Below are positions 26,667 to 34,736 of a DNA stretch of 64,000 nucleotides, piece after piece. The stretch is from Pseudomonadota bacterium (GTDB lineage Bacteria; Pseudomonadota; Alphaproteobacteria; Rhizobiales; Xanthobacteraceae): contig JAEYAW010000030.1 in NCBI GenBank assembly GCA_023404675.1, positions 248,001 through 312,000 of the forward strand, written 5' to 3'. A program made the translations under genes and the position numbers. Each line of letters opens with the position of its first letter. The stretch's first letter is position 1. Below the pieces are notes generated by a model. The model made no database searches and was not told the origin of the DNA. It saw only the letters and a list, made by a program, of their open reading frames with translations.

Positions 26667-28223
26667 TTACGGCCGCATGCCGAATGCGGCCGGTCCCGGC
26701 TTGCGCAGCGGCTCGGCGAGCCGCGCGAACTCGCACAGCAGCGAGCGCGTGCGACGCGGATCGATGATCTCCTCGACCCAGAACTTCTCCGCGCTGCGGA
26801 ACGGCGAGCGCAGCTTGTTCAGCCGCTCCTCGATCTCGGAGAGCTTGGCCTTCGGATCGTCCGCCGCCTCGATCTCCGCGCGATAGGCCGCCTCGATGCC
26901 GCCTTCCAGCGGCAGCGAGCCCCAGTAGGCGGAAGGCCACGCGTACCGCATCGAGTAGCGCCCCGCAGGCTGATGCACCACGCCCGCGACGCCGAACGCG
27001 TTGCGCACAATGATCGTGCACCACGGCACCGTGGTCTGGTTCACCGCCGCCATCGCGCGCACGCCGTAGCGGATCGTCGCCGCCTTCTCGGACTCGAGGC
27101 CGATCAGGAAGCCGGGGCAATCCATCAGGTAGACAACCGGCAGGTGGAACGTCTCCGCCATGTCGACGAAGCGGATCACCTTCTGGCAGGCCTCCGAGGT
27201 CCACGCCCCGCCATAGTGAAACGGATCGGACGCCAGCAGCAGCACCGCGCGGCCGTCGAACCGCGCCAGCCCGACGATCACCGAGCGGCCGTAGTGCTGG
27301 CCCATCTCGAAGAACGAGCCCTGATCCACCACGGACTCGATGATCGGCCGCATCTTGTAGACCTGCCGCCGGTTGCGCGGGATGACCTTGCCGAGTTTCT
27401 CGTCGGCACGCTCCGGATCGTCATCACAGGGAACAGTCGGCGGCAGCGTGTCGATGGACGACGGCAGATAGGACAGGAAGCGCCGCGCGCAGGCGAACGC
27501 CTCCTCCTCCGTATCGACCGCATGATCGATCGCGCCGGCACGCGTCTGGATCTGCCAGCCGCCCAGTTCTTCCTTGGTCAGCGACTGGCCGAGCCGCGCC
27601 ACCACCGGAGGACCTGCGACGAACATCGCCGAGGTTTTCGTCATCACCGAATAGTGGCTGGCGGCAAGGCGCGCCGCGCCGAGGCCCGCGATGGAGCCGA
27701 GGCCGAGGCCGACCACCGGCACGGTCGCCATGTTGCCGGTCGTGTAGGCATACCACTCGTTGCCGCCGATGCCGCCCGGCAGGTTGGCCGCGCCCTTCAG
27801 CTCGATGGTCTTCACCGAGCCGCCGCCGCCGGATCCCTCGATCACCCGGATGATCGGCATGCGGTAATCGTGCGCGATCCGCTCAGCCATGATCGGCTTC
27901 GCGGCGATCGACGCATCCGCCGAGCCGCCGCGCACGGTGAAATCGTCGCCCACGATCACCACCGGGCGGCCATCCACCTTGCCGCGTCCGAAGATGCAGT
28001 TGGCCGGAGTCAGCGTCTTCAGTTCGCCTGTCTCGGTGTACTCGCCGATGCCCGCCGTCGCGCCGATCTCGTGAAACGACCCCTTGTCGAGAATCCTATC
28101 GATGCGCTCGCGAACCGTAAGCCGCCCCTGATCGTGCTGACGCTTGACCTTGTCGGGCCCGCCCATCTCCCGGGCGAATGTCTCCCGTCGCGTCAGTTCG
28201 TCCAGTTCCGGCTGCCAGCTCAT
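26667..28223 (-). CDS. Acyl-CoA carboxylase carboxyltransferase subunit
   Basis: A 518-residue carboxyltransferase of the propionyl/methylcrotonyl-CoA carboxylase beta family, which transfers carboxyl from biotin to an acyl-CoA. N-half features are RLTVRERIDRILDKGSF and VVIVGDDFTVRGGSADA, the acyl-CoA oxyanion part is GSGGGGSVK, and the C-half has MDCPGFLIGLESEKAATIR and GRYSMRYAWPSAYWG. The acyl-CoA is unknown. GGAGG six bases before the ATG makes the start secure, although the upstream IclR gene then overlaps it by 128 bases. No biotin carboxylase gene is in the window; a small biotin carrier gene lies 1.1 kb away on the other strand. Confidence 0.92.
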   Translation of the reverse strand: MSWQPELDELTRRETFAREMGGPDKVKRQHDQGRLTVRERIDRILDKGSFHEIGATAGIGEYTETGELKTLTPANCIFGRGKVDGRPVVIVGDDFTVRGGSADASIAAKPIMAERIAHDYRMPIIRVIEGSGGGGSVKTIELKGAANLPGGIGGNEWYAYTTGNMATVPVVGLGLGSIAGLGAARLAASHYSVMTKTSAMFVAGPPVVARLGQSLTKEELGGWQIQTRAGAIDHAVDTEEEAFACARRFLSYLPSSIDTLPPTVPCDDDPERADEKLGKVIPRNRRQVYKMRPIIESVVDQGSFFEMGQHYGRSVIVGLARFDGRAVLLLASDPFHYGGAWTSEACQKVIRFVDMAETFHLPVVYLMDCPGFLIGLESEKAATIRYGVRAMAAVNQTTVPWCTIIVRNAFGVAGVVHQPAGRYSMRYAWPSAYWGSLPLEGGIEAAYRAEIEAADDPKAKLSEIEERLNKLRSPFRSAEKFWVEEIIDPRRTRSLLCEFARLAEPLRKPGPAAFGMRP

Positions 28224-29139
28224 TCAGTTCCTCCACGCGTGATTTGACGTCCGGCCTTGGTGCCGGATTGGATGCCGGGAACGACGCGCCGATGGCGCTT
28301 CCCGTATCGGCAAGATCGACCGCAGAACCTTCAAGCATGACGCGCGCCGCCTGCCCGAGTCCGAGCAGCAGCGGCGCGACCTCGCGATGCAGCCGCTCCT
28401 CGTCATACATCGCGGCGAGAATGCCGATGGTGATGACGAGATAGGTCCGGTACTGCTCCGACCAGATCGGCAGCGCGATGCCGTTGATATGTTCGTTCCA
28501 CAGGCCGCAGCTCACCACGTAGCCGCGCTCCTTCAGCGAGAGGCGATCCGCCTCGATATGCTCGCGCAGCAACTCCGCCTGATCCGGAGCGTCGCGCTCC
28601 AGATCAGCCAGCAGCACGTCGCTGACAGCTGGAGACAGCGCGGCGACATAAGCATGACCGGCCGCCGATTCCGCGATGGGAATCCGCGTGCCGGTGGTCG
28701 ATTCCAGACTCACCGCGTTGTAAGCACGCGCGTATTGCAGGTAGACCATGTGGAAGCGATCCGGCACCACGAGGCCGATTGTGCCCGGCACGCGCTCGGC
28801 GACTTCGCGCAGGCGCATGCGGATCGCATCGCGGAATTTGAGGCCGCGCGTCATCGATGCAGAGAGCGCCACCGCGCTCGGCCCGATCCGGTACTTCTGA
28901 TCCTGCGGCAGGTAGACGAGGTGGCCCATGCGGGTCAGCGTATGGGTCAGGCGCGACACTGTGGAGCGCGGAAGCCGGCTCCGGCTGGCGATTTCCAGAT
29001 TGCCGAGCCGTGCTTCATGGCTGTCGAAACAGCGCAGAATATCGAAGGCACGGGAGACGACCTGAATGACATCATCATCGGCGCGCGATGCACCACCGGC
29101 CGGCCTCTGGGCCACCAAACGTTCGGAGCGACGTCCCAT
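28096..29139 (-). CDS. IclR-family transcriptional regulator overlapping the carboxyltransferase gene
   Basis: A 347-residue regulator. The winged HTH is at residues about 24-80 (VVSRAFDILRCF; SRLPRSTVSRLTHTLTRMGHL), and the IclR effector domain at about 95-275 (GTIGLVVPDRFHMVYLQ; GTRIPIAESAAGHAY). The last 70 residues are a low-complexity tail rich in Gly, Ala, Arg and Asp; about 42 of them are encoded inside the start of the carboxyltransferase gene in another frame. It is divergent from the biotin carrier gene, and a strong IclR-type dyad lies in that promoter, so it probably controls the carrier and itself. The ribosome binding site is weak. Confidence 0.85.
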   Translation of the reverse strand: MGRRSERLVAQRPAGGASRADDDVIQVVSRAFDILRCFDSHEARLGNLEIASRSRLPRSTVSRLTHTLTRMGHLVYLPQDQKYRIGPSAVALSASMTRGLKFRDAIRMRLREVAERVPGTIGLVVPDRFHMVYLQYARAYNAVSLESTTGTRIPIAESAAGHAYVAALSPAVSDVLLADLERDAPDQAELLREHIEADRLSLKERGYVVSCGLWNEHINGIALPIWSEQYRTYLVITIGILAAMYDEERLHREVAPLLLGLGQAARVMLEGSAVDLADTGSAIGASFPASNPAPRPDVKSRVEELNELAAGTGRTDATGDIRPGDGRARQGQASARSGAAYGSRAHR

Positions 29140-29222
29140 CTCTTTCCCACCTTGTTATCGGCGCGCTGTTTCAACCGGCGCCGTTCTCGCGTTCATCCCA
29201 TTGGCGATCTTATGGTTCGCCA

Positions 29223-29250
29223 TTATTCCCTTTTACGGAATAAAATTCCG
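29223..29250. promoter_or_regulatory. Candidate IclR operator (three interleaved half-sites)
   Basis: CGGAAT-AAA-ATTCCG (29236-29250) is a perfect 15-base dyad, and TTATTCC-N7-GGAATAA (29223-29243) is a second perfect one sharing its centre half-site. The shape resembles the IclR consensus (TGGAAAT-N-ATTTCCA). It lies 84 bases upstream of the IclR start, on the side facing the biotin carrier gene. Confidence 0.6.
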
Positions 29251-29338
29251 CTTGCGAGACAAACTAGCTCAGGTATTGCTCGGGAACAACAAGAAGCTGC
29301 GCATGGGTGATCCCGGCGTGCAAAATTCGGGAGCATCC

Positions 29339-29560
29339 ATGGCGGAAATCAAGATCTTGGCGGAAGTGGCTGGGCGCGTGTGTTCCCTCTCCGCCGATGT
29401 GGGCGCGAGCCTTGGCGATGGCGACGACGTGATCGTGGTCGAGGCCATGAAGATGGAAATCCCGGTCTCCTCTCCCGCCGCCGGAACGCTCAAGAGCGTA
29501 CTGGTGAAAGTCGACGACATGATCGAGGAAGGCCAGGCCGTCGCGATCATCGAGGCCTGA
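29339..29560 (+). CDS. Single-domain biotin carboxyl carrier protein
   Basis: A 73-residue biotin/lipoyl attachment domain and nothing else. The biotinylation motif is EAMKMEI with the acceptor at Lys38. The flanking beta-strands (EIKILAEVAGRVCSL; VLVKVDDMIEEGQAVAIIEA) complete the hammerhead fold. It probably serves the acyl-CoA carboxylase whose carboxyltransferase is encoded 1.1 kb away. The ATG at 29339 has GGGAG seven bases upstream; the longer frame upstream covers the IclR promoter. It converges with the DUF35 gene with only an eight-base gap. Confidence 0.92.
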   Translation: MAEIKILAEVAGRVCSLSADVGASLGDGDDVIVVEAMKMEIPVSSPAAGTLKSVLVKVDDMIEEGQAVAIIEA

Positions 29561-29568
29561 TCCCGCAA

Positions 29569-29934
29569 TCACGGAGCCCGCTTCGAAAAATACGGGACGG
29601 AGCGCCCGCCGAAGTCCGCCGATCCGGCCATGACGGCATCGCCGATCGAAAGATCGTGCGCGCCGTGGCCCATGACGCGGAAGCCTTCAGCCATATCGAC
29701 CAGCACGATCAGATACGGCACGTGCGCGCGCGCCTCCGGCGTCGCCGCGCGGTGCACCAGCGAGACCGCGAACACCGTGCCCTCACCCGACGCCGTGCGC
29801 GTCTCGATCTCCGGCGCACCGCAGGCCGCGCAGAAGCTGCGCTGGAAATACTGGACGCCGCCGCAACGCGCGCAATGCTGATAGACGACAGCATCACCGC
29901 CCTGCGTCCGGTCGTTCGTGGACGTCCCGCTCAT
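29569..29934 (-). CDS. Zinc-ribbon OB-fold protein (DUF35), partner of the adjacent thiolase-like protein
   Basis: A 121-residue DUF35 protein. The rubredoxin-like zinc ribbon has four cysteines (HCARCGG and FCAACGAPE, residues about 21-40), followed by the OB fold (GEGTVFAVSLVHR; PYLIVLVDMAEGFRVMG). DUF35 proteins usually form complexes with thiolase-fold proteins and position the acyl-CoA or close the active site. Its ATG overlaps the TGA of the upstream thiolase-like gene by four bases, which strongly suggests a stoichiometric complex. Confidence 0.9.
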   Translation of the reverse strand: MSGTSTNDRTQGGDAVVYQHCARCGGVQYFQRSFCAACGAPEIETRTASGEGTVFAVSLVHRAATPEARAHVPYLIVLVDMAEGFRVMGHGAHDLSIGDAVMAGSADFGGRSVPYFSKRAP

Positions 29935-31067
29935 CGCACCTGCTCCAGCATCATCGTGACGTGCGAGGACAGCACGCCGCCGTCGCCATGCAGCAGTGCG
30001 ATGGAAGCGTCGCGTACCTGCCGCACGTCCGCACGCCCGGTCATCTGCAGGTGCGTCTCCACCACATGCGCCATCGCGCCGCCGACACCGCAGTGGCCGT
30101 AGCTCAGCAGCCCGCCATGGGTGTTGAGCGGCACCGCGCCGCCTTGCGAGAAATAACCCGAGCGCGCCCGATCCGCTGCCTCACCACGCGCCGCGAGGCC
30201 GAGCTCTTCCAGCAGCATCGCCAGTGTGATGGTGAAGCTGTCATAGACCGCCGCATAGCGGATATCGCCGATGGTGATGCCGCTGGTTTCGGAGGCTCGG
30301 GCGAACGCCTTCGCCGCGCCCATCTCGTCGAACGCCGGCAGCATGGTCACGTGCTGGTGGGTGTGTGCCTGTCCGCAGCCGCGAATGCGCACCGCGTTGC
30401 CGCCGAGAGGTTCGCGCGACACGATCAGCGCCGCGCCGCCATCGGAGACCGGGCAGCAGTCCAGCAGCTTGAGCGGCGTCGCGATCGGCTTCGAGGCCAT
30501 CACGTCGGCCACCGTGATCGGCTCGTGAAACTGCGCGCCGGGATGGGTCAGCGCATGGGTGCGCATCAGCACGGCGAATTCGGCGAGGTCTTCCTCGCTC
30601 ACGCCGTAGTCGTGCATGTAGCGCGAGGCGACGAGGCCGTAATAGGCCGGGATGGTCGGGCCGAGCGGCACCTCGTAGTCGGGATGGCCGACCTGCGCCA
30701 GCGCCTGCATCGCGCTGTCGCGGCTCTGGCCGGTCAGCCGGTTCTCGCCCGCCACCACGAGAATGCGCTCGGCAGCGCCTGAGGATACGAGATGATGCGC
30801 CAGCATCAGCGTCGCCATGCCGGTCGCGCCGCCCACCTGTACCGCATGGGCGTAAGAGGGACGAATGCCGACGTGTTCGGCGAAGACGGTAGCGAGCATG
30901 ATGTGCGGCATCGTCGTCGAATAGCCGCAGAGCAGGCCGTCGATCTCCTTCCGCGCGAGACCTGCGTCGGCCAGCGCCGCGTCCGCCGCCATCGTCATCA
31001 GGTCCAGCGTGCTCTTGCCGTCGTGCCGCCCGAACGCGGTCAGGCCTACGCCGCAGATGAAACTCAT
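29931..31067 (-). CDS. Thiolase-fold protein lacking the nucleophilic Cys (Ltp2-like aldolase candidate)
   Basis: A 378-residue lipid-transfer-protein/thiolase homologue. At the place of the nucleophilic cysteine (ENACATG in the paralogue at 32363-33532) it has VQVGGATG, so the residue is Gly80 and thiolytic chemistry is not expected. The HDCFT motif is replaced by YDSFT (Tyr275) and KGHPIG by YGHCGVG (Tyr323). Two tyrosines about 50 residues apart, plus a coupled DUF35 partner, match the Ltp2-type retro-aldolases that cleave beta-hydroxyacyl-CoA in steroid side-chain degradation. The Ltp2 comparison is from memory of that family; the actual substrate here is unknown. Confidence 0.82.
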   Translation of the reverse strand: MSFICGVGLTAFGRHDGKSTLDLMTMAADAALADAGLARKEIDGLLCGYSTTMPHIMLATVFAEHVGIRPSYAHAVQVGGATGMATLMLAHHLVSSGAAERILVVAGENRLTGQSRDSAMQALAQVGHPDYEVPLGPTIPAYYGLVASRYMHDYGVSEEDLAEFAVLMRTHALTHPGAQFHEPITVADVMASKPIATPLKLLDCCPVSDGGAALIVSREPLGGNAVRIRGCGQAHTHQHVTMLPAFDEMGAAKAFARASETSGITIGDIRYAAVYDSFTITLAMLLEELGLAARGEAADRARSGYFSQGGAVPLNTHGGLLSYGHCGVGGAMAHVVETHLQMTGRADVRQVRDASIALLHGDGGVLSSHVTMMLEQVR

Positions 31068-31077
31068 GGGCGCCCCA

Positions 31078-32244
31078 CTAATACGACTTCGGCAGACCGA
31101 GCACCTTCTCGGCGATGAAACTGAGGATCAGCTGCGGACTAATCGGCGCGATGCGCGGGATCAGCGACTCCCGCAAATATCGCTCAACGTGATACTCGCG
31201 CGCATAGCCAAAGCCGCCATGGGTCATCACCGCCTGCTGACAGGCGTTGTAGCCCGCCTCTCCCGCCAGATACTTGGCGGAGTTGGCGGCGGGGCCGCAG
31301 GACAGTCCCTCGTCGTATTGCCATCCCGCCGACAGCGTCATCAGCCAGGCGGCTTCCAGCTCCATCCAGTTCTTTGCCAGCGGATGCTGGATCGCCTGAT
31401 TTTGTCCGATGGGCCGGTTGAACACGATGCGGGATTTCGCATAGTCCGCGGCCCGCTTCAGCGCGAGGCGGCCGAGCCCGACGGCCTCCGCAGCGATCAG
31501 GATGCGCTCCGGATTCATGCCGTGCAGGATATAGTCGAAGCCGCGCCCCTCTTCGCCGATGCGGTCCTCCACCGGAATCTCGAAATCGGCGATGAACAGT
31601 TCGTTCGAGTCGACCGCCTTGCGGCCCATCTTCTCGATTTCGTGCACCGTAATCGCCCGGCGGTCGAAGTCCGTATAGAACAGGCTCAGACCTTGCGTCG
31701 GGCTGCTGATATCTTCCAGCGGCGTGGTGCGCGCCAGCAGCAGAATCTTTTCTGACACCTGTGCGGTCGAAATCCACACCTTCTGGCCGTTCACCACATA
31801 GCGGTCGCCCCGGCGCTCGGCGCGGGTCCTGAGCTGCGTGGTGTTGAGGCCGGTGTTCGGCTCGGTGACGGCGAAGCAGGCGCGCTCGCGTCCCTCGACA
31901 ATCGGCGGCAGCATCCGCTGCCGCTGCTCGTCCGTGCCGAACACGACGACCGGATTGAGGCCGAACACATTCATATGCACGGCGGATGCGCCGCTCATCC
32001 CCGCGCCGGATTCGGAGATGGTGCGCATCATCAGCGCCGCCTCGGTGATGCCGAGGCCGGAGCCGCCATATTCTTCGGGGATGCAGATGCCGAGCCAGCC
32101 GGCGTCGGCGAGCGCGCGGTGGAAGTCCTGCGGGAAGCCGCCGTCCTTGTCCTTCTTCAGCCAGTAGGCATCGTCGAAACTTTCGCAGATCTTGCCGACA
32201 GCATCGACGATCGCCTGCTGATTGTCGCTCAGCCGGAAATCCAT
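31078..32244 (-). CDS. Acyl-CoA dehydrogenase
   Basis: A 388-residue FAD-dependent acyl-CoA dehydrogenase: GICIPEEYGGSGLG in the N-domain, CFAVTEPNTGLNTTQLRTRA and VWISTAQVSEKIL in the middle domain, and AVMTHGGFGYAREYHVERYLRE in the C-domain. The usual xxEGTxE segment with the catalytic Glu is replaced by RIAPISPQLILSFI, so the base must lie elsewhere or the enzyme has an unusual substrate or mechanism. It lies ten bases upstream of the Cys-less thiolase gene and probably produces the enoyl-CoA that enters this branch. Confidence 0.88.
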   Translation of the reverse strand: MDFRLSDNQQAIVDAVGKICESFDDAYWLKKDKDGGFPQDFHRALADAGWLGICIPEEYGGSGLGITEAALMMRTISESGAGMSGASAVHMNVFGLNPVVVFGTDEQRQRMLPPIVEGRERACFAVTEPNTGLNTTQLRTRAERRGDRYVVNGQKVWISTAQVSEKILLLARTTPLEDISSPTQGLSLFYTDFDRRAITVHEIEKMGRKAVDSNELFIADFEIPVEDRIGEEGRGFDYILHGMNPERILIAAEAVGLGRLALKRAADYAKSRIVFNRPIGQNQAIQHPLAKNWMELEAAWLMTLSAGWQYDEGLSCGPAANSAKYLAGEAGYNACQQAVMTHGGFGYAREYHVERYLRESLIPRIAPISPQLILSFIAEKVLGLPKSY

Positions 32245-32310
32245 GGTCGTTTCCTGTGATTTTTCTTATTGAGCCGGCTTTTGGCGACAGCAACGACGAA
32301 CCGTCGCAGG

Positions 32311-32335
32311 CCCTCTCCCCGCAGCGAAGAGAGGG
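32311..32335. repeat. Fragment of an intergenic CCCTCTC/GAGAGGG palindrome
   Basis: CCCTCTC (32311-32317) and GAGAGGG (32329-32335) flank an 11-base loop in the gap between the acyl-CoA dehydrogenase and SCP2-thiolase genes. It resembles the ends of the larger element at 52970-53075. A nine-A run (32354-32362) touches the thiolase stop codon. Confidence 0.45.
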
Positions 32336-32362
32336 CGCAGCGTCGGCTATCGCAAAAAAAAA

Positions 32363-33532
32363 TTACTTAGCGGGCTCCAGCACGGAGACGTAGTTGGCGA
32401 CGGCCGCGCCGCCCATGTTGAAGATGCCGCCGATTTTCGCGTCGGGAAGCTGCATGCCCTCAGGCGCCTGTCCCAGCAACTGCATCGCCGTCATCACGTG
32501 CATGGAGACGCCGGTCGCGCCGATCGGATGCCCCTTGGCCTTGAGGCCGCCCGACGGGTTGACCGGCAGCTTGCCATCCTTCTGGGTCCAGCCTTCCTTG
32601 ATGGCGCGCGCGCCCTGGCCCTTCGGGGTGAGCCCCATCGCCTCATATTCGATCAGTTCGGCGATGGTGAAGCAGTCATGCGTCTCGACGAACGACAGGT
32701 CCGACAGCGAGATGCCCGCCTCCGCCAGCGCCCGCTGCCACGCCACCGTGCAGCCCTCGAAATCGAGGATGTTGCGCTTCGACATCGGCAGGAAATCCTG
32801 CGCGTGGGCGGTGGCGCGAATGTTGACCGCCTTCTTGAAGGACTTCGCCGTCTCGGCATCGGTCAGCACGATGGCGGCCGCGCCATCGGACACCAGCGAA
32901 CAGTCGGTGCGCTTCAGCGGCCCGGCGACGAACGGATTCTTGTCACTCTCCGCGCGGCAGAACTCGAAGCCGAAATCCTTGCGCATCTGCGCGTAGGGGT
33001 TGGCAACGCCGTTCTTGTGGTTCTTGGCCGCGATCAGCGCCAGCGCGTCGGACTGGTCGCCATAGGTCTGGAAGTAGCTCTGCGCGATCTTGCCGAACAC
33101 GCCCGCGAAGCCCGCCGGGGTATCGCCGTCCTCCGGCAGATACGAGGCCTTCAGCAGGTTCTTGCCGATCTCGGGGCCGGGCGTGCGGGTCATCTGCTCG
33201 ACCCCGACCACCAGCACGATGCGCGAGACGCCCGCCTTGATCGACTTGACGCCCTGATGCACGGCGGCCGAGCCGGTGGCGCAGGCGTTCTCGACGCGCG
33301 TCGTCGGCTTGAAGCGCAGGTTCGGATCGGCCTGCAGCACCAGCGCCGCGGTAAAATCCTGCTGGGAGAAGCCGGCGTTGAAGTGCCCGAGGATGATCTC
33401 GTCGACCTCGGTGGCGGCAATGCCCGCATCGGCCATCGCCTCGTTGGCGACCTTGACCACGAGGCTCTCCACGGTTTCGGCGTCGAATTTGCCGAAGGGC
33501 GTGTGCGCCCATCCGACGATGCTGGCTGTCAT
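32363..33532 (-). CDS. SCP2-type thiolase (acetyl-CoA acyltransferase)
   Basis: A 389-residue thiolase of the sterol-carrier-protein type. All catalytic positions are intact: TTRVENACATGSAAVHQG (Cys84), VETHDCFTIAELIEYE (His-Asp-Cys) and KAKGHPIGATGVSMHV (His). It cleaves 3-ketoacyl-CoA to acetyl-CoA or propionyl-CoA and a shortened acyl-CoA. GGGAGG before the ATG at 33532 fixes the start. It lies upstream of the acyl-CoA dehydrogenase, Cys-less thiolase and DUF35 genes on the same strand, so all four may form one catabolic unit. Confidence 0.93.
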   Translation of the reverse strand: MTASIVGWAHTPFGKFDAETVESLVVKVANEAMADAGIAATEVDEIILGHFNAGFSQQDFTAALVLQADPNLRFKPTTRVENACATGSAAVHQGVKSIKAGVSRIVLVVGVEQMTRTPGPEIGKNLLKASYLPEDGDTPAGFAGVFGKIAQSYFQTYGDQSDALALIAAKNHKNGVANPYAQMRKDFGFEFCRAESDKNPFVAGPLKRTDCSLVSDGAAAIVLTDAETAKSFKKAVNIRATAHAQDFLPMSKRNILDFEGCTVAWQRALAEAGISLSDLSFVETHDCFTIAELIEYEAMGLTPKGQGARAIKEGWTQKDGKLPVNPSGGLKAKGHPIGATGVSMHVMTAMQLLGQAPEGMQLPDAKIGGIFNMGGAAVANYVSVLEPAK

Positions 33533-33657
33533 GAAATCCTCCCTTGATTGCGCGCGGAACCGGCGCGAGCCGGCTGGCTGTTCGCGGCCACCATAACGGC
33601 GCTGTCCGGGAAATAAATAGCGGAAATTGCCCCTGCAACCGGCAGGACAGACATGCC

Positions 33658-34644
33658 TCAGGCGGCGATCCGGCCGCCGAGTTCGTCCTCGATGTGGAAG
33701 CGGATGATATCGTCGAAGCTCCGCTCCACCGTCGCAAAGCCCAGTTCCCGCGCGCGGCGCGCATCGAAATTGCGCGGCCAGCCAGCGACGATGCCGATGA
33801 TGAACGGATCGGCCTCGCGGCGGATGCGCGCCGCCACCCGCTCGCCCGCGACGCGCCGCAGCGCTGCGATCTCCTCGCCGATGGTGGCCGTCAGCCCGGG
33901 CATCGTAAGGTTGCGGCGCGGGCCGACCTGGCCAAGATCCATCGTCGCGGCGTGAACGAGGAACGCCACCGCCGAGCGCGGCGAGGCATACCAGTGTCGC
34001 ACGTCGTCGGAGACCGGCAGCACGGCCTCCTGCCCCGCCAGCGGCTCGCGCAGGATATTCGAGAAGAAGCCGGAGGCCGCCTTGTTCGGTGCGCCGGGAC
34101 GGATGCAGATTGTGGGCAGGCGGATGCCGATCCCGTCGAAAAATCCGCGCCGCGAATAATCCGCCAGCAACAGTTCGCCGATCGCCTTCTGCGTGCCGTA
34201 GCTGAGATGCGGCGTGTGGAAGAACTCGTCGCCGATGGCCTCGGGAAACGGCGCGCCGAACACGGCGATGGACGAGGTGAACACGAGGCGCGGCCGGTAG
34301 CCGTCGCCGGTCCTGCGGATCGCCTCGAACAGCATGCGCGTGCCGTCGAGATTGATGCGATAGCCCTTCTCGAAGTCCAGCTCGGCCTCGCCCGAGACGA
34401 TGGCGGCGAGGTGGAAGATCATGTCCGGCCGATCCGCGATCAGCTTTTCGGCAAAGCCGGGCACCGCAAAATCGCCCGCGACGGGATCGACCTTGCACCG
34501 TGCCCCGGCCGGAGGCTGTGGCGCGACGACATCCTGAAGCGTCAGGCGCGCGATCTGCCGGTCACCGAGATGCCCGTCGGCCACCAGACGCTCGACCAGC
34601 TTGCGCCCCACCATGCCCGCGGCGCCCAGAACCAGAATGTGCAA
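33658..34644 (-). CDS. denD: DenD-like NAD-dependent dehydrogenase (D-erythronate dehydrogenase family), TTG start
   Basis: A 328-residue extended-SDR/epimerase-fold protein: the Rossmann loop ILVLGAAGMVGRKLVERL, FTSSIAVFGAPFP, the YxxxK pair in LSYGTQKAIGELLL, and the DenD-like RLPTICIRPGAPNKAASGFFS. DenD proteins oxidise D-erythronate-type aldonates at C2 in tetronate catabolism. The family kinase and decarboxylase/aldolase partners (OtnK, OtnC/OtnI) are not visible here, so the exact substrate is open. No ATG fits. TTG at 34644 has AAGGAG eight bases upstream and starts directly on the Rossmann strand. It follows the ABC importer genes on the same strand. Confidence 0.82.
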   Translation of the reverse strand: MHILVLGAAGMVGRKLVERLVADGHLGDRQIARLTLQDVVAPQPPAGARCKVDPVAGDFAVPGFAEKLIADRPDMIFHLAAIVSGEAELDFEKGYRINLDGTRMLFEAIRRTGDGYRPRLVFTSSIAVFGAPFPEAIGDEFFHTPHLSYGTQKAIGELLLADYSRRGFFDGIGIRLPTICIRPGAPNKAASGFFSNILREPLAGQEAVLPVSDDVRHWYASPRSAVAFLVHAATMDLGQVGPRRNLTMPGLTATIGEEIAALRRVAGERVAARIRREADPFIIGIVAGWPRNFDARRARELGFATVERSFDDIIRFHIEDELGGRIAA

Positions 34645-34686
34645 CCTGCTCTCTCCTTCATTGTTGTTTCGATGGCTGCGTGCAGC

Positions 34687-34731
34687 GTCATCCTGAGATG
34701 CGAGCAACGCGAGCCTCGAAAGGCGACGGAG
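34687..34731. repeat. Probable dispersed intergenic repeat
   Basis: The block starting gtcatcctgagatgcgagca and continuing through gcgagcctcgaa has the look of a repeat family common between genes in Bradyrhizobiaceae. It lies between denD and the ABC permease genes. Recognition is from memory; only one copy is in the window. Confidence 0.4.
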
Positions 34732-34736
34732 CATCG

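Noticed and set aside
28096..28223. Possible frameshift in the IclR gene explaining its long tail
   Set aside because: The effector domain is already complete before the overlap and the carboxyltransferase start has a strong ribosome binding site, so no frameshift is needed. I report the overlap as an oddity instead.
32354..32362. Nine-A run after the SCP2-thiolase gene read as a terminator T-run
   Set aside because: On the transcribed strand the T-run precedes the nearby stem rather than following it, so the order is wrong for an intrinsic terminator.
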